From Spirochaetales bacterium (lineage in GTDB: Bacteria; Spirochaetota; Spirochaetia; DSM-2461), in NCBI GenBank assembly GCA_022360655.1, contig JAKSCK010000092.1:1-64000 (forward strand): a stretch of DNA of 64,000 nt, given 5' to 3'. Positions within the stretch are counted from its first letter, which is position 1, and the number at the start of each line of letters is the position of its first letter. The position numbers were made by a program, and so were the translations under genes. A model generated the notes under the pieces. The model saw only the letters and a program-made list of their open reading frames with translations, was not told the DNA's origin and did not search any database. Below are positions 8,712 through 17,033 of this stretch, one piece after another.

Positions 8712-11161
8712 GCCTGCCCCCTCAAGGGATAGCCCGCCTTCTCTAAGGCCTGAATCACGGCATCCTCAGCGGTCTTAATCACCTCAGCATCCAGAGTTTT
8801 GGCAGAATCCCGGAATTCCACCCGAAGAGTCAGGGCTTTTTCACCAGATTCCATGGTGAAAACATCCAACACCTCCACATTACGAAGCACTTTGGTTTTG
8901 GCCTTGGAAGCGGCCGCAACCACCTTGGCGGCATGCTCATGGGCAGCAGTCACCACAGTGAGGTCAAAAATGGAACCAGGGAATCGGTCTAAGGAACGGA
9001 ATGACGTTTTGTCCTTCAAGGGCAAGGAACGCAATTCTGTGAGGTCAACAATGGCCATGGCGGTTCGTCCCTTGATCTTAAAGGAACGGGCCACCTGGGG
9101 ATGGAGGGAGAACACCACACCCCGTGATCGCCCCATGATTTGCAAATCCAATGCTTCATGGGGATGACGTCCAGGCCAGGAGGCCGGCACCAAAGGATGA
9201 TCTGCATCAGGAGTCATGGGAACAATGCGAGCGGGAAGTCCAAGGTGCGAGAGAAGCTCTTCTGCCACATCGGCAAGCTCCACAAAAGGATTGGCTTTGG
9301 TGTCTTGGAACACCACACCAAGCTGATAAAGATCTTGAGAGAAGGCCTCTCCTTCTAACTGAGCATAACTTCGGCCAGATTCAAAGAGACGGAACCGCTC
9401 ATGGGTTTTCCGATTCTCTGCGGTGGCAGACAAAAGGCTGGGAATCAGAGATGGACGCATCCGATCCGAATCTGGAGAGAGGGCATTGGCCAAGACAAGG
9501 TTTTCATTCAGAACAGGCCATGAGGCTTTCTTCAGAAGAGCCGCTCCCACCAGTGGATAGGTCATCACCTCTAAAGCACGTCCCCGAAGCACCAAGAAAT
9601 CCTGGGCCTGACGTTCCATGGTTTTGCCTGAAGAAAGACGCAACGCAGCAATGTCATGGGCTGGGCTCACAGGATCAATGTTATCAAATCCAATGATTCG
9701 GCCAATCTCTTCCACAATATCCGCTTCACATTCCACATCTTTTGTGGATCGCCAGGTGGGAACAGACACATGGTGGGTGAATCCCTCTGAGGAATCAGAA
9801 GAGGTCACACCAAATCCAAGGGCTTCCAAAATCCGTGTAAACTCTTTTTCATCCACGTTTCGGCCAAGAATGGAAGAAATCCGAGCTGGCCCTGTAGGAA
9901 TGGAAAGCTCCACGGGCTCAGGCATATTGGCTGACTGAAGAGAACCCACCACACGACACTGAGGATTCAATTCACGCAACAGCTCCAATATGCGGTAAAG
10001 AGCGGATTCTAATCGCTGACTATCCAAACATTTTTCATAACGCTGTGAGGCATCGGTCCGGAGGCCAAGACGGGTGCTGGTGCGGCGAATGGATGCATCT
10101 TCCCAGTTGGCCACTTCCAAGAGCACACCGGTGGTGTTTTCTGTCACCGAGCTCTCCAAACCACCCATTATGCCTGCAATCGCAGAGGGTCCCTGGGCAT
10201 CACACACCATGGTATCTGATGCCATCATGGTGCGTTCCTGGCCATCCAAGGTGGTGAAGCTTTGTTCCTCCCCTGCCCGGCGCACCACAATCTTGCCACC
10301 CCGTACTGTGGAACGGTCAAAGATGTGATTGGGAATACCAGTTTCCAGCATGGCATAGTTTGAAACGTCCACAATGGAATTGATGGGCCGCATGCCAGCC
10401 GCATTCAACCGGCGCTGCATCCATGCGGGACTCTCACCCACTTCAATGCCATCAACCGCAAGGGCCAGGAATCCGCGGTTTGCAGAATCCGCATCCACCT
10501 CTAACGTGACAGGAGCTTCCTCCGATGCACCTTGGGCAATGATGGCTTTCATGGATTCCATCCACTCGGCATTCATTTTGTCCTGATAAGGAACATGGAA
10601 GACTGCGGCAAATTCCCGGGCCATTCCATAATGTCCCCAGAGGTCAGGACGATGGGTGAGGGATTTGTTATCAATATCCAACACCAGGTCATTCACCATC
10701 TCCGGCAGAGCGTCGGCCAAGGTTTTTCCCACTGGTGCGTTGGAAGGAAGAATCATGAGTCCTTCATGATCCTCGGACAAACCCAGCTCATCTTCTGCGC
10801 AAAGCATTCCCTCTGAGAGAACACCACGGATTTTTTTGGGTTCCAAGGTGAAGCCCCCCGGAAAGGAGGTTCCCAAGGCTGCGTATGGAACTTTGATTCC
10901 TGCGGTGCAGTTTGGAGCTCCACAAACAACGGTGGCTTCACCATCACCAAGATTGACGGTGGCCAGCTTGAGTTTGTCTGCATCTGGATGAGGCTGGGTG
11001 GCTGTGACTTCAGCAACCGTCACCTTGCTCAGCATGGCTCCGGTTCGCTCCCAGCCTTCCACTTCACACACACCCAAGGTGATGCGCTCAGAAATCTCTT
11101 TATCTGACAGCTCTTGGGGAAGGCTGACAAAGTCTTTGATCCAATCGATGGAAATATTCAT
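8708..11161 (-). CDS. pheT: Phenylalanyl-tRNA synthetase beta subunit
   Basis: 817 residues, the normal length for bacterial PheT. In order it has the N-terminal EMAP/tRNA-binding domain (about 40-150, with VVCGAPN), the B3/4 editing domain (about 215-390), the B5 domain (about 415-490), the inactive synthetase-like core, and a C-terminal FDX-ACB anticodon-binding domain (about 725-815, DRFPGSIFDLTVV). It forms the alpha2-beta2 enzyme with PheS and proofreads Tyr-tRNA(Phe). It follows pheS by 15 bp in the same operon. Confidence 0.98.
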   Translation of the reverse strand: MNISIDWIKDFVSLPQELSDKEISERITLGVCEVEGWERTGAMLSKVTVAEVTATQPHPDADKLKLATVNLGDGEATVVCGAPNCTAGIKVPYAALGTSFPGGFTLEPKKIRGVLSEGMLCAEDELGLSEDHEGLMILPSNAPVGKTLADALPEMVNDLVLDIDNKSLTHRPDLWGHYGMAREFAAVFHVPYQDKMNAEWMESMKAIIAQGASEEAPVTLEVDADSANRGFLALAVDGIEVGESPAWMQRRLNAAGMRPINSIVDVSNYAMLETGIPNHIFDRSTVRGGKIVVRRAGEEQSFTTLDGQERTMMASDTMVCDAQGPSAIAGIMGGLESSVTENTTGVLLEVANWEDASIRRTSTRLGLRTDASQRYEKCLDSQRLESALYRILELLRELNPQCRVVGSLQSANMPEPVELSIPTGPARISSILGRNVDEKEFTRILEALGFGVTSSDSSEGFTHHVSVPTWRSTKDVECEADIVEEIGRIIGFDNIDPVSPAHDIAALRLSSGKTMERQAQDFLVLRGRALEVMTYPLVGAALLKKASWPVLNENLVLANALSPDSDRMRPSLIPSLLSATAENRKTHERFRLFESGRSYAQLEGEAFSQDLYQLGVVFQDTKANPFVELADVAEELLSHLGLPARIVPMTPDADHPLVPASWPGRHPHEALDLQIMGRSRGVVFSLHPQVARSFKIKGRTAMAIVDLTELRSLPLKDKTSFRSLDRFPGSIFDLTVVTAAHEHAAKVVAAASKAKTKVLRNVEVLDVFTMESGEKALTLRVEFRDSAKTLDAEVIKTAEDAVIQALEKAGYPLRGQA

Positions 11162-11176
11162 GTCTATTCTCCGTCC

Positions 11177-12220
11177 CTATTTTGCAAACTGCCGGCTGAA
11201 ATCCAGATGACCGCCGTGGAGGTGGCGAATGTCATCAATGCCATAGCGCATCATCACTAGGCGATCTAACCCAAGACCAAAGGCAAAGCCGTTGTATTCT
11301 TCTGGGTCAATTCCACCATGACGCAAAACATTAGGATGAGTCATTCCACAGGGAAGCAATTCAACCCAACCCACCTGTTTGCACACTTTGCAACCCTTAC
11401 CGCCACAGATAAGACATTGAATATCCAATTCAAAACCGGGTTCCACAAAGGGGAAGAATCCAGGGCGCAGACGGATTTCCACATCCCGTTTAAAAATCTG
11501 GGAAAGCAGAGTTTTCTCAAAATAAATCAGATGGGCCACTGTGATGTTTTTACCAATCAGCATGCCTTCCATCTGATGGAATACAGCCTCATGGGAAGCA
11601 TCTGTGGCCTCACAACGGAACACTTTTCCTGGCCCCACAAACTTAAAAGGAGGGGTTTTCTTCTCTTCCATCCCCCGCACTTGAATGGTGGACGTATGGG
11701 TTCGAAGAAGATGATTCATATCCTTGAACCAGAAGGTATCTTGCATGTCCCGAGCAGGGTGAGTTTCTGGAATGTTGAGGGCGGTGAAGTTATGGAAATC
11801 ATCTTCAATATGAGGACCATCCAGAATATCAAACCCCATGGAAAGGAAAATGTCTTCCAGTTCTCGTTGGACAATGGTGACAGGATGCAAACCAGCTTCT
11901 TTTACACCACTATGTTTGAGGGAAGAACGGAGTGTGATGTCGGTCCAATCCTTTTCCAACTTCTGATCAATCAGTTTCCGCTCCAAAGAAGAACGCACTT
12001 CTTCTAAGCGAGTTGCCATCCGACCTTTGGTCACATTGACAGCCTGACCAAGTGTTTTCCGCTCTTCAGGAGAAGCCTGGCCCAGGGATTTCATCATCCC
12101 GCCCAGTTCTCCTTTTTTCCCCAGGAAGCGGGCTTTGATATCGGCCAGCTGTGCCTCGGTTTCGACATTCCCTAATGCTTCTTCAAATGAAGTTTCTAGG
12201 GCCTTGAGTTGATCTAACAT
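11177..12220 (-). CDS. pheS: Phenylalanyl-tRNA synthetase alpha subunit
   Basis: 347 residues. It has an N-terminal coiled coil followed by a class II catalytic core: motif 2 (GPGKVFRCEATDASH) and motif 3 (GLGLDRLVMMRYGI). The Cys-rich insert CLICGGKGCKVC is common in bacterial PheS. The ATG at 12220 has GAGGTGG upstream; the open frame extends further but only across the leader terminator, so the longer start is unlikely. Transcription probably starts near 12408 and passes a terminator at 12264-12300. Confidence 0.97.
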   Translation of the reverse strand: MLDQLKALETSFEEALGNVETEAQLADIKARFLGKKGELGGMMKSLGQASPEERKTLGQAVNVTKGRMATRLEEVRSSLERKLIDQKLEKDWTDITLRSSLKHSGVKEAGLHPVTIVQRELEDIFLSMGFDILDGPHIEDDFHNFTALNIPETHPARDMQDTFWFKDMNHLLRTHTSTIQVRGMEEKKTPPFKFVGPGKVFRCEATDASHEAVFHQMEGMLIGKNITVAHLIYFEKTLLSQIFKRDVEIRLRPGFFPFVEPGFELDIQCLICGGKGCKVCKQVGWVELLPCGMTHPNVLRHGGIDPEEYNGFAFGLGLDRLVMMRYGIDDIRHLHGGHLDFSRQFAK

Positions 12221-12263
12221 GCTTGCCACCTCATTTTCCGCGAACCTTTTGTTTCCGCGGGGC

Positions 12264-12300
12264 AAAAAAAAGCGGGTCATCCCCGGAGGGATGACCCGCT
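12264..12300 (-). terminator. Terminator hairpin in the pheS leader (candidate attenuator)
   Basis: A perfect 12-bp stem (AGCGGGTCATCC / GGATGACCCGCT) with a 6-nt loop is followed on the minus strand by seven T. It lies between the predicted pheS promoter and its start codon. The only thing upstream on that transcript is a 27-codon ORF, so it is better explained as conditional termination than as the end of another gene. Confidence 0.8.
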
Positions 12301-12323
12301 GACGTTCCAAAATTGATCCGTCT

Positions 12324-12407
12324 CTAAGCGCGCGGGAAGGGCCCTCCAGCATTCTTGCTGGCAATAAAGAGGCCCATAAACTGCGAATACACGCTCGAAA
12401 CTTTCAT
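12324..12407 (-). CDS. Possible leader peptide upstream of pheS
   Basis: A 27-codon ORF (starts MKVSSVYSQFMGLF, in frame with an ATG three codons earlier) lies between the predicted promoter and the terminator hairpin. The predicted transcription start falls at or just before its ATG, which would leave it no ribosome-binding site. It holds three Phe codons, two of them four codons apart, fewer than in classical phe attenuators. A nested hairpin (CCAGCA / TGCTGG) sits in its second half. Translation is unproven. Confidence 0.35.
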   Translation of the reverse strand: MKVSSVYSQFMGLFIASKNAGGPFPRA

Positions 12408-12414
12408 TGGCGCC

Positions 12415-12444
12415 ATTATTTCAGCCCAAACGGAAACGGGTCAA
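12415..12444 (-). promoter_or_regulatory. Predicted sigma-70-type promoter of pheST
   Basis: On the minus strand: TTGACC (12444-12439), an 18-bp spacer, then AATAAT (12420-12415). The predicted transcription start is near 12408, about 190 bp upstream of pheS. Confidence 0.55.
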
Positions 12445-12540
12445 GTCATCGAACAAGCCCACACGACGAATCCCACGAATGCGCGGTCCTGGGAAAGGAT
12501 GAGCGAGCTCATCTTTACTTTCATGCTGCGTCAGGGATCG

Positions 12541-12716
12541 CTAACGCGGTCCCTTCCTCGTCTCGGGAATGGATGAGCGAGCTCATCCTTTCCGCTCGAC
12601 TGCGTCAGGGATACGGAGGGCGTGGAGCGTCCGGGGAGGTGGAGCCGACCGGATGGAGCGAGAGCGGAACCCGGAGCAGCCCGCCGGAGACGTGAAACGA
12701 CTCCGGGACGCCCAGT
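12541..12716 (+). repeat. GC-rich dispersed repeat, copy B
   Basis: Nearly identical over about 175 bp to the copy at 15599 and partly to the inverted copy at 5472. It contains the small palindrome GATGAGCGAGCTCATC and ends in imperfect terminal inverted repeats (GCGTCCGGGGAG at 12627 and CTCCGGGACGC at 12701). A second piece of the unit (GATGAGCGAGCTCATC, then TGCGTCAGGGAT) lies just upstream at 12497-12536, so the start is partly duplicated. There is no transposase or long ORF inside. Confidence 0.85.
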
Positions 12717-12723
12717 GAAAAAC

Positions 12724-13851
12724 CTAATCATCATCAAGAATCAACAGTTTGATTTGGGAGGGAAGAATGGGGGTGTTGCTGAAGGAGGTGACTCCAAGGT
12801 TGATGGTGGCATAGCGGTCATCTTGTTCCAAGCTATTTTCTGTGGAAGTGACTGAGATGGAACCCGTTGTTGAGGTATTGGAAAGATAGATTGTGGAGGG
12901 AGAAAAACTGAGTCCTTCTCCTGAGGGGGAAATGACAATGGATTCGGCTCTGGGATTGTGATATTCGAAATCGATGGTGAGGGAATCTCCTTCATCAATG
13001 CGCACGGTTTGAGGTGTTGCGGTGACGGTGGTGGCATCATCATCCACAACGGTGATGGGATAGTACCGAGGCACTTCATGAAGCTTATACAACGAGGCTT
13101 GTGTGCCGGTAATTTGAGCTTGTAGAGGAGTAAAATACAATTGCTCATTGACTGTATTTCCATCATCGGTGCTTCGACCTGTGAGAGTGAAACTGTCTGT
13201 AGGGGATGCGGCTGTAAAACTCAAACTGGTTGAGGTTCCTGCGCCAATTTGGGAGGCGGAATCGGTGAACTGCAAAGGAATTGTGATGGATAAACCGCTC
13301 GCAGAAAGATCAACTCCGGAGAGGGAAAAGGTGAATGTTCTCCCATTGGTGGTGTCTTGCTCAGTAATGGGTTTCTGATCATCAAGTAAGGTCAGGGTGA
13401 TGGGATGCTGTTCCACGATGATGGAGAGGGAATAGAATTTGTCGGTCTCTCCATCTTCGGCAATGATGCGGGCTCGAAGCCAGTTCCAACCAGGTTGAAG
13501 ATTGGTGATTCTCAATACTGAAGAATCAGGAATGGGAGTGACTCCAAGACTCGTGGTTCGGTCTGTGGCCAGTCCAGTGAAGTGCGTGGGAGAGATTTGG
13601 GCAAGGGCACGACTTGGAATGCCTTGAAACAAAACACTGGTGGTTCCTGGTGGGGCATACACCCGGTACACCCTTCGGGGTGGAATAAACTCTGGATACA
13701 GGGTGAGGGTTTGGCCGCCAGCCATGATGGTAAGTTGAGAAAGAGTGGCGTCTTTATTTGCGGCATCCGTGTTGGCAAGATTTTCACAGGAAGTGGCGAA
13801 AAGGAGAGCTGCAAGAAGAAACAAAACCCTTCGTATTCTTTGAGAATACAT
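12724..13851 (-). CDS. Lipoprotein with cadherin-like and Calx-beta-like domains
   Basis: About 375 residues. A lipoprotein signal peptide with lipobox LFATSC is followed by a cadherin-like beta-sandwich (LSQLTIMAGGQTLTLYPEF, YRVYAPPGTTSVLF), then two beta-rich units each ending in an acidic DDD motif (ITVVDDD, LLILDDD). This is the pattern of Calx-beta-type calcium-binding domains. It is probably a surface or periplasmic adhesin-like protein. The start at 13851 gives a compact signal peptide; 13875 is also possible. It ends at the acidic motif, with a dispersed repeat beginning 8 bp downstream, so a missing C-terminal part cannot be excluded. Confidence 0.8.
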   Translation of the reverse strand: MYSQRIRRVLFLLAALLFATSCENLANTDAANKDATLSQLTIMAGGQTLTLYPEFIPPRRVYRVYAPPGTTSVLFQGIPSRALAQISPTHFTGLATDRTTSLGVTPIPDSSVLRITNLQPGWNWLRARIIAEDGETDKFYSLSIIVEQHPITLTLLDDQKPITEQDTTNGRTFTFSLSGVDLSASGLSITIPLQFTDSASQIGAGTSTSLSFTAASPTDSFTLTGRSTDDGNTVNEQLYFTPLQAQITGTQASLYKLHEVPRYYPITVVDDDATTVTATPQTVRIDEGDSLTIDFEYHNPRAESIVISPSGEGLSFSPSTIYLSNTSTTGSISVTSTENSLEQDDRYATINLGVTSFSNTPILPSQIKLLILDDD

Positions 13852-14081
13852 GCAATTCTCGGCATTCCTTTGCATTTCTGTATTATATCAGCATCAATTT
13901 TGAGAAACTGAAAGATTAGACCTGATTTTTTGGTCATCACAAGAAAAACACAAAACCTAATGCGCCAATGAATGCCTCATTCCTTTATGAGCGACCAATA
14001 GAAGGAGAAAAAGGACTCTTTTCTGGAGGAATGTGTACAGAAGAATTACAGTTTTCATATCTTAGTGATTGAGGATGAATT

Positions 14082-15545
14082 ATGGCTTTCAAGAATTCTT
14101 CGATTTTCACAGGAATGATGCTCTTCATCATGGCTGTCAGTTGCACAAATCCTACAAATTCAGGCCGTGAGATTCCTCCTCCCCCTCTCCATACCCTGGT
14201 AGAACGCATCAGCTTGGACAACAACTCTCCAGCTGGAAGCTGGATTACCAGCGAAACGATATGGGTGGTAGATGATGCCGATGATATGGTGATTACCTAT
14301 CAGGTCTCAGGGGAACGTGCTTGGATTAAAGACCTTGTTTTGGATTCGCTCAATGAGGATCCGGTGGGAATTTGGGGAACCCAGGAAACATTCTGGGTGG
14401 CCGATTCTCGGGACAACAAGCTCTATGCTTATGCCACAGAGGATGGACGTCGAAAGGCAGACAGCGATATTTCTCTGAATCTTGAAAATAGAGATCCGGC
14501 TGGACTTTGGGGAAATGAACAATTCCTTTGGGTGGTGGATACGGCTGATGACAAACTCTATGCCTACAACTTTACCACTTTAGAGAGAGTTGCAGATGAA
14601 GAGATTAGTTTGCATGGGGATAATGACAATCCCTATGGTCTCTGGGGAGATGGGGAAACTCTGTGGGTTTCAGACCTTACTGACAATAAAGTTTATGCTT
14701 ACACCCTTTCCACAGATGCGCGAAATTCTGCATTGGATATCAGCTTGGATTCCAGTAACGGCAGTCCAAAGGGAATCATTGGAACAGATTCCACTCTCTT
14801 GGTTCTTGATGAAACGGAAACCCAGTTCTTTGCTTACAATCGCAGCATAGATGGCACGGTTGGGGCACGAATGAGTACCGCTGATATCGATTTGTTTGAA
14901 GTGGGATCCGGGGCATGGGGGATTTGGTCTGATAAGAGCACGGTGTGGATTTCAAACACCAGTAGCGGAACTCTTGCCGCTTATTCACTTGAAGATGGAA
15001 CCCGGGAAAGCACCAACGACATCATCTTGAGTACCTACAATCAAGTTCCCTGGGGAATCTGGAGTGATGGAAGCCACTTTTGGGTGAATGAGCAAATTTA
15101 CAATTCCACGCTCTTTGCCTACAGTCGTGAGACAAAACGGCGAGATTCTACCAAGGAAATTACCCTTACGAGCCAAAATGCAGGTGCTCAAGCCTCCTTT
15201 GGAAATTCTGAAACAATATGGGTGACCTCACTGGTGAACGATGTACTCGTGGCTTACAACCGCTCAGAAAGAACGAGGGATTCCAGTAAGGACATCTCCT
15301 TGGATACCAATAATCAGGTATCTCGTGGCGTTTGGGCCAATGATGAATATGTCTGGGTAAACAATGCGGCTTCCAGAACTGTTTTTGCCTATTCCATTGC
15401 CAGTGGAGAACGAGTGGTCTCTAAGGAATTGACTTTGCATACTGACAATCGTATCCCCTGGGGAATGTGGAGTGATGGAGAGAGCCTTGTGGTTCTTGAC
15501 CGTAATTCCTCCCAAACCAATCTATTTGTGTATCCTCTGCCTTAA
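14082..15545 (+). CDS. Lipoprotein with about ten beta-propeller-like repeats
   Basis: 487 residues. A signal peptide with lipobox FIMAVSC is followed by nine full and one partial repeat of about 45 residues. The consensus resembles P-x-GIWSDGETLWVSD, then DNKLYAY, a short link with Arg, and KDISLDxxN. Such repeats fit blades of a beta-propeller. Residues are hydrophilic and rich in Asp, Asn and Trp, as in extracellular binding proteins. The ATG has GAGG at good spacing. It is divergent from the other lipoprotein, 230 bp apart, and both are flanked by the same dispersed repeat. The ligand is unknown. Confidence 0.85.
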   Translation: MAFKNSSIFTGMMLFIMAVSCTNPTNSGREIPPPPLHTLVERISLDNNSPAGSWITSETIWVVDDADDMVITYQVSGERAWIKDLVLDSLNEDPVGIWGTQETFWVADSRDNKLYAYATEDGRRKADSDISLNLENRDPAGLWGNEQFLWVVDTADDKLYAYNFTTLERVADEEISLHGDNDNPYGLWGDGETLWVSDLTDNKVYAYTLSTDARNSALDISLDSSNGSPKGIIGTDSTLLVLDETETQFFAYNRSIDGTVGARMSTADIDLFEVGSGAWGIWSDKSTVWISNTSSGTLAAYSLEDGTRESTNDIILSTYNQVPWGIWSDGSHFWVNEQIYNSTLFAYSRETKRRDSTKEITLTSQNAGAQASFGNSETIWVTSLVNDVLVAYNRSERTRDSSKDISLDTNNQVSRGVWANDEYVWVNNAASRTVFAYSIASGERVVSKELTLHTDNRIPWGMWSDGESLVVLDRNSSQTNLFVYPLP

Positions 15546-15598
15546 TCGGGAAAAACCCGTAGAACTGTATAACCTTTGCGGAAAGGATTGCTTCTGAG

Positions 15599-15777
15599 GG
15601 ATCGCTAACGCGGTCCCTTCCTCGTCTCGGGAATGGATGAGCAAGCTCATCCATTCCGCTCGACTGCGTCAGGGATACGGAGGGCGAGGAACGTCCGGGG
15701 AGGCGTGCCGAGCCGGATGGAGCGGAAGCGGAACCCGGAGAAGCCCGCCGGAGGCGTGAAACGACTCCGGGACGCCC
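15599..15777 (+). repeat. GC-rich dispersed repeat, copy C
   Basis: Same unit and orientation as copy B: GGGATCGCTAACGCGGTCCC, GATGAGCAAGCTCATCC, TGCGTCAGGGATACGG, CGTCCGGGGAGG and a closing CTCCGGGACGCCC. It fills most of the 320-bp gap between the propeller lipoprotein and the next gene. Confidence 0.85.
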
Positions 15778-15865
15778 AAAGATTCTGGAGATTACTTTTT
15801 GACGGCAACACTTTAGGAATGACGGAGAACGAGGGAAGCTGTATGCTGTCTCCTCGGAGGATCCC

Positions 15866-16846
15866 ATGTCCCGAAGCATATCTTTTGTGTTCGCCCTTGT
15901 TCTTGCTACTTGTGTGTTCGTCTTTCCGGCGATGGCACAGGAAGATGATTCAAAGTCTCGTACTGTAGAAATTCTTGAGGGGTATACCTCATTGCTCTCT
16001 TCCCCTTTAGATGAGGATGTCACGGATCATCCTTTTCAATCTTGGAGTCTAGCGGCCCAAGCCATCAATGCTGGTGCTTTGCGATTCACAGTGGATCCAA
16101 CTCAAGAGAACATTATTCCAGGGGTACGCTTTCTCTACTCTTCTGGAGCGGAATCAGCCCACATTGTTTTTTCTCAAGGACTTGTGGATTCCTGGGTGGT
16201 GCGACCTTCTTTGACCTACACCTTGATTGGAGGAGCAGTAAAAGAGGCGGAGATGTTCTTTCGAGATCCCCAGGCCTGGGCTCGAGCCAAGCGCACCTCT
16301 CTGGGGCGATTCTTGATTCAATCTGAAATTTATATGGCTCAGGCTCAGGTAGTTCGAGATCGACTCTTACCCTCAGGTTATCTCCTAAGTCCGTATGAAA
16401 GCTATTTACTGGATAGTTTTGAAAAGGACTCCTTGGGCAGTTTCCTCTTGTATGTGGAGGGATATTCCCTTCCTGTGGCCCAATCTCTGCTGCAAATTCA
16501 GAATGGTTATGAAGAAGAAGCGGATGATGAACAAGCTCGGGAAACCGTGGTGGCTATTGGACAAAAACTGCTTGAATCCCGAGAAGATTTGTCTGTAACG
16601 GCTGAAGATGCTGAGATTTATCCCATTGCTGTTGCCATTCACTCCTGGTTGGAGTTCAGCCCAGAAGTGATTTCACGAATTCATAATAAGGATAGAAAGG
16701 AAAACCCTCTCACCTTTGATGTGGTGCTTTCCCTGGAAGAGGAATATGACCAACTTCGGAAGAAACTGGATGCCAAGCGCATTTCCGATACTCCCATGAT
16801 GCAGCATATCCTGCAAAACAGCCAAAACGGTTTTCAGCGTTTCTAA
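15866..16846 (+). CDS. Secreted protein of unknown function
   Basis: 326 residues with a clear Sec signal peptide ending PAMA-Q and a strong ribosome-binding site (GGAGG, 5 bp before the ATG). The mature protein is mostly helical and acidic, with no repeats or catalytic motif I recognise. It stands alone between a dispersed repeat and a strong terminator. Confidence 0.82.
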   Translation: MSRSISFVFALVLATCVFVFPAMAQEDDSKSRTVEILEGYTSLLSSPLDEDVTDHPFQSWSLAAQAINAGALRFTVDPTQENIIPGVRFLYSSGAESAHIVFSQGLVDSWVVRPSLTYTLIGGAVKEAEMFFRDPQAWARAKRTSLGRFLIQSEIYMAQAQVVRDRLLPSGYLLSPYESYLLDSFEKDSLGSFLLYVEGYSLPVAQSLLQIQNGYEEEADDEQARETVVAIGQKLLESREDLSVTAEDAEIYPIAVAIHSWLEFSPEVISRIHNKDRKENPLTFDVVLSLEEEYDQLRKKLDAKRISDTPMMQHILQNSQNGFQRF

Positions 16847-16855
16847 GTGTTTTAC

Positions 16856-16899
16856 GGTCCTTTCAAACAAGAACATGGTTTGAAAGGACCTTGGTTCTT
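16856..16899 (+). terminator. Intrinsic terminator
   Basis: A perfect 13-bp stem (GGTCCTTTCAAAC / GTTTGAAAGGACC) with a 9-nt loop, followed by the T-rich TTGGTTCTTC, directly after the secreted-protein gene. Confidence 0.8.
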
Positions 16900-17033
16900 C
16901 ATCATGCAGCCATTCTATATAAGATGGTGTTCTTTTTTGCCGCATGATGTTTAGAGGGCATTCCAACAATTCACTGAACCATCCCTTCGAGCTTCACCAC
17001 GGATAATGCTTGGAAGGGACCCATTCTTGAGAC

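Noticed and set aside
9151-9696. 181-residue open frame on the plus strand
   Set aside because: Antisense to pheT.
11318-12007. 229-residue open frame on the plus strand
   Set aside because: Antisense to pheS, which is certain by homology.
12220-12410. T-box riboswitch ahead of pheS
   Set aside because: No T-box consensus (GGTGGNACCGCG-like) is present before the terminator.
14200-15545. Periodic DNA repeats that might be a CRISPR or VNTR
   Set aside because: The period (about 135 bp) is in frame and diverged, and encodes protein repeats.
12541-15777. Composite transposon bounded by repeats B and C
   Set aside because: The two copies are in direct orientation, contain no transposase and show no clear target duplication.
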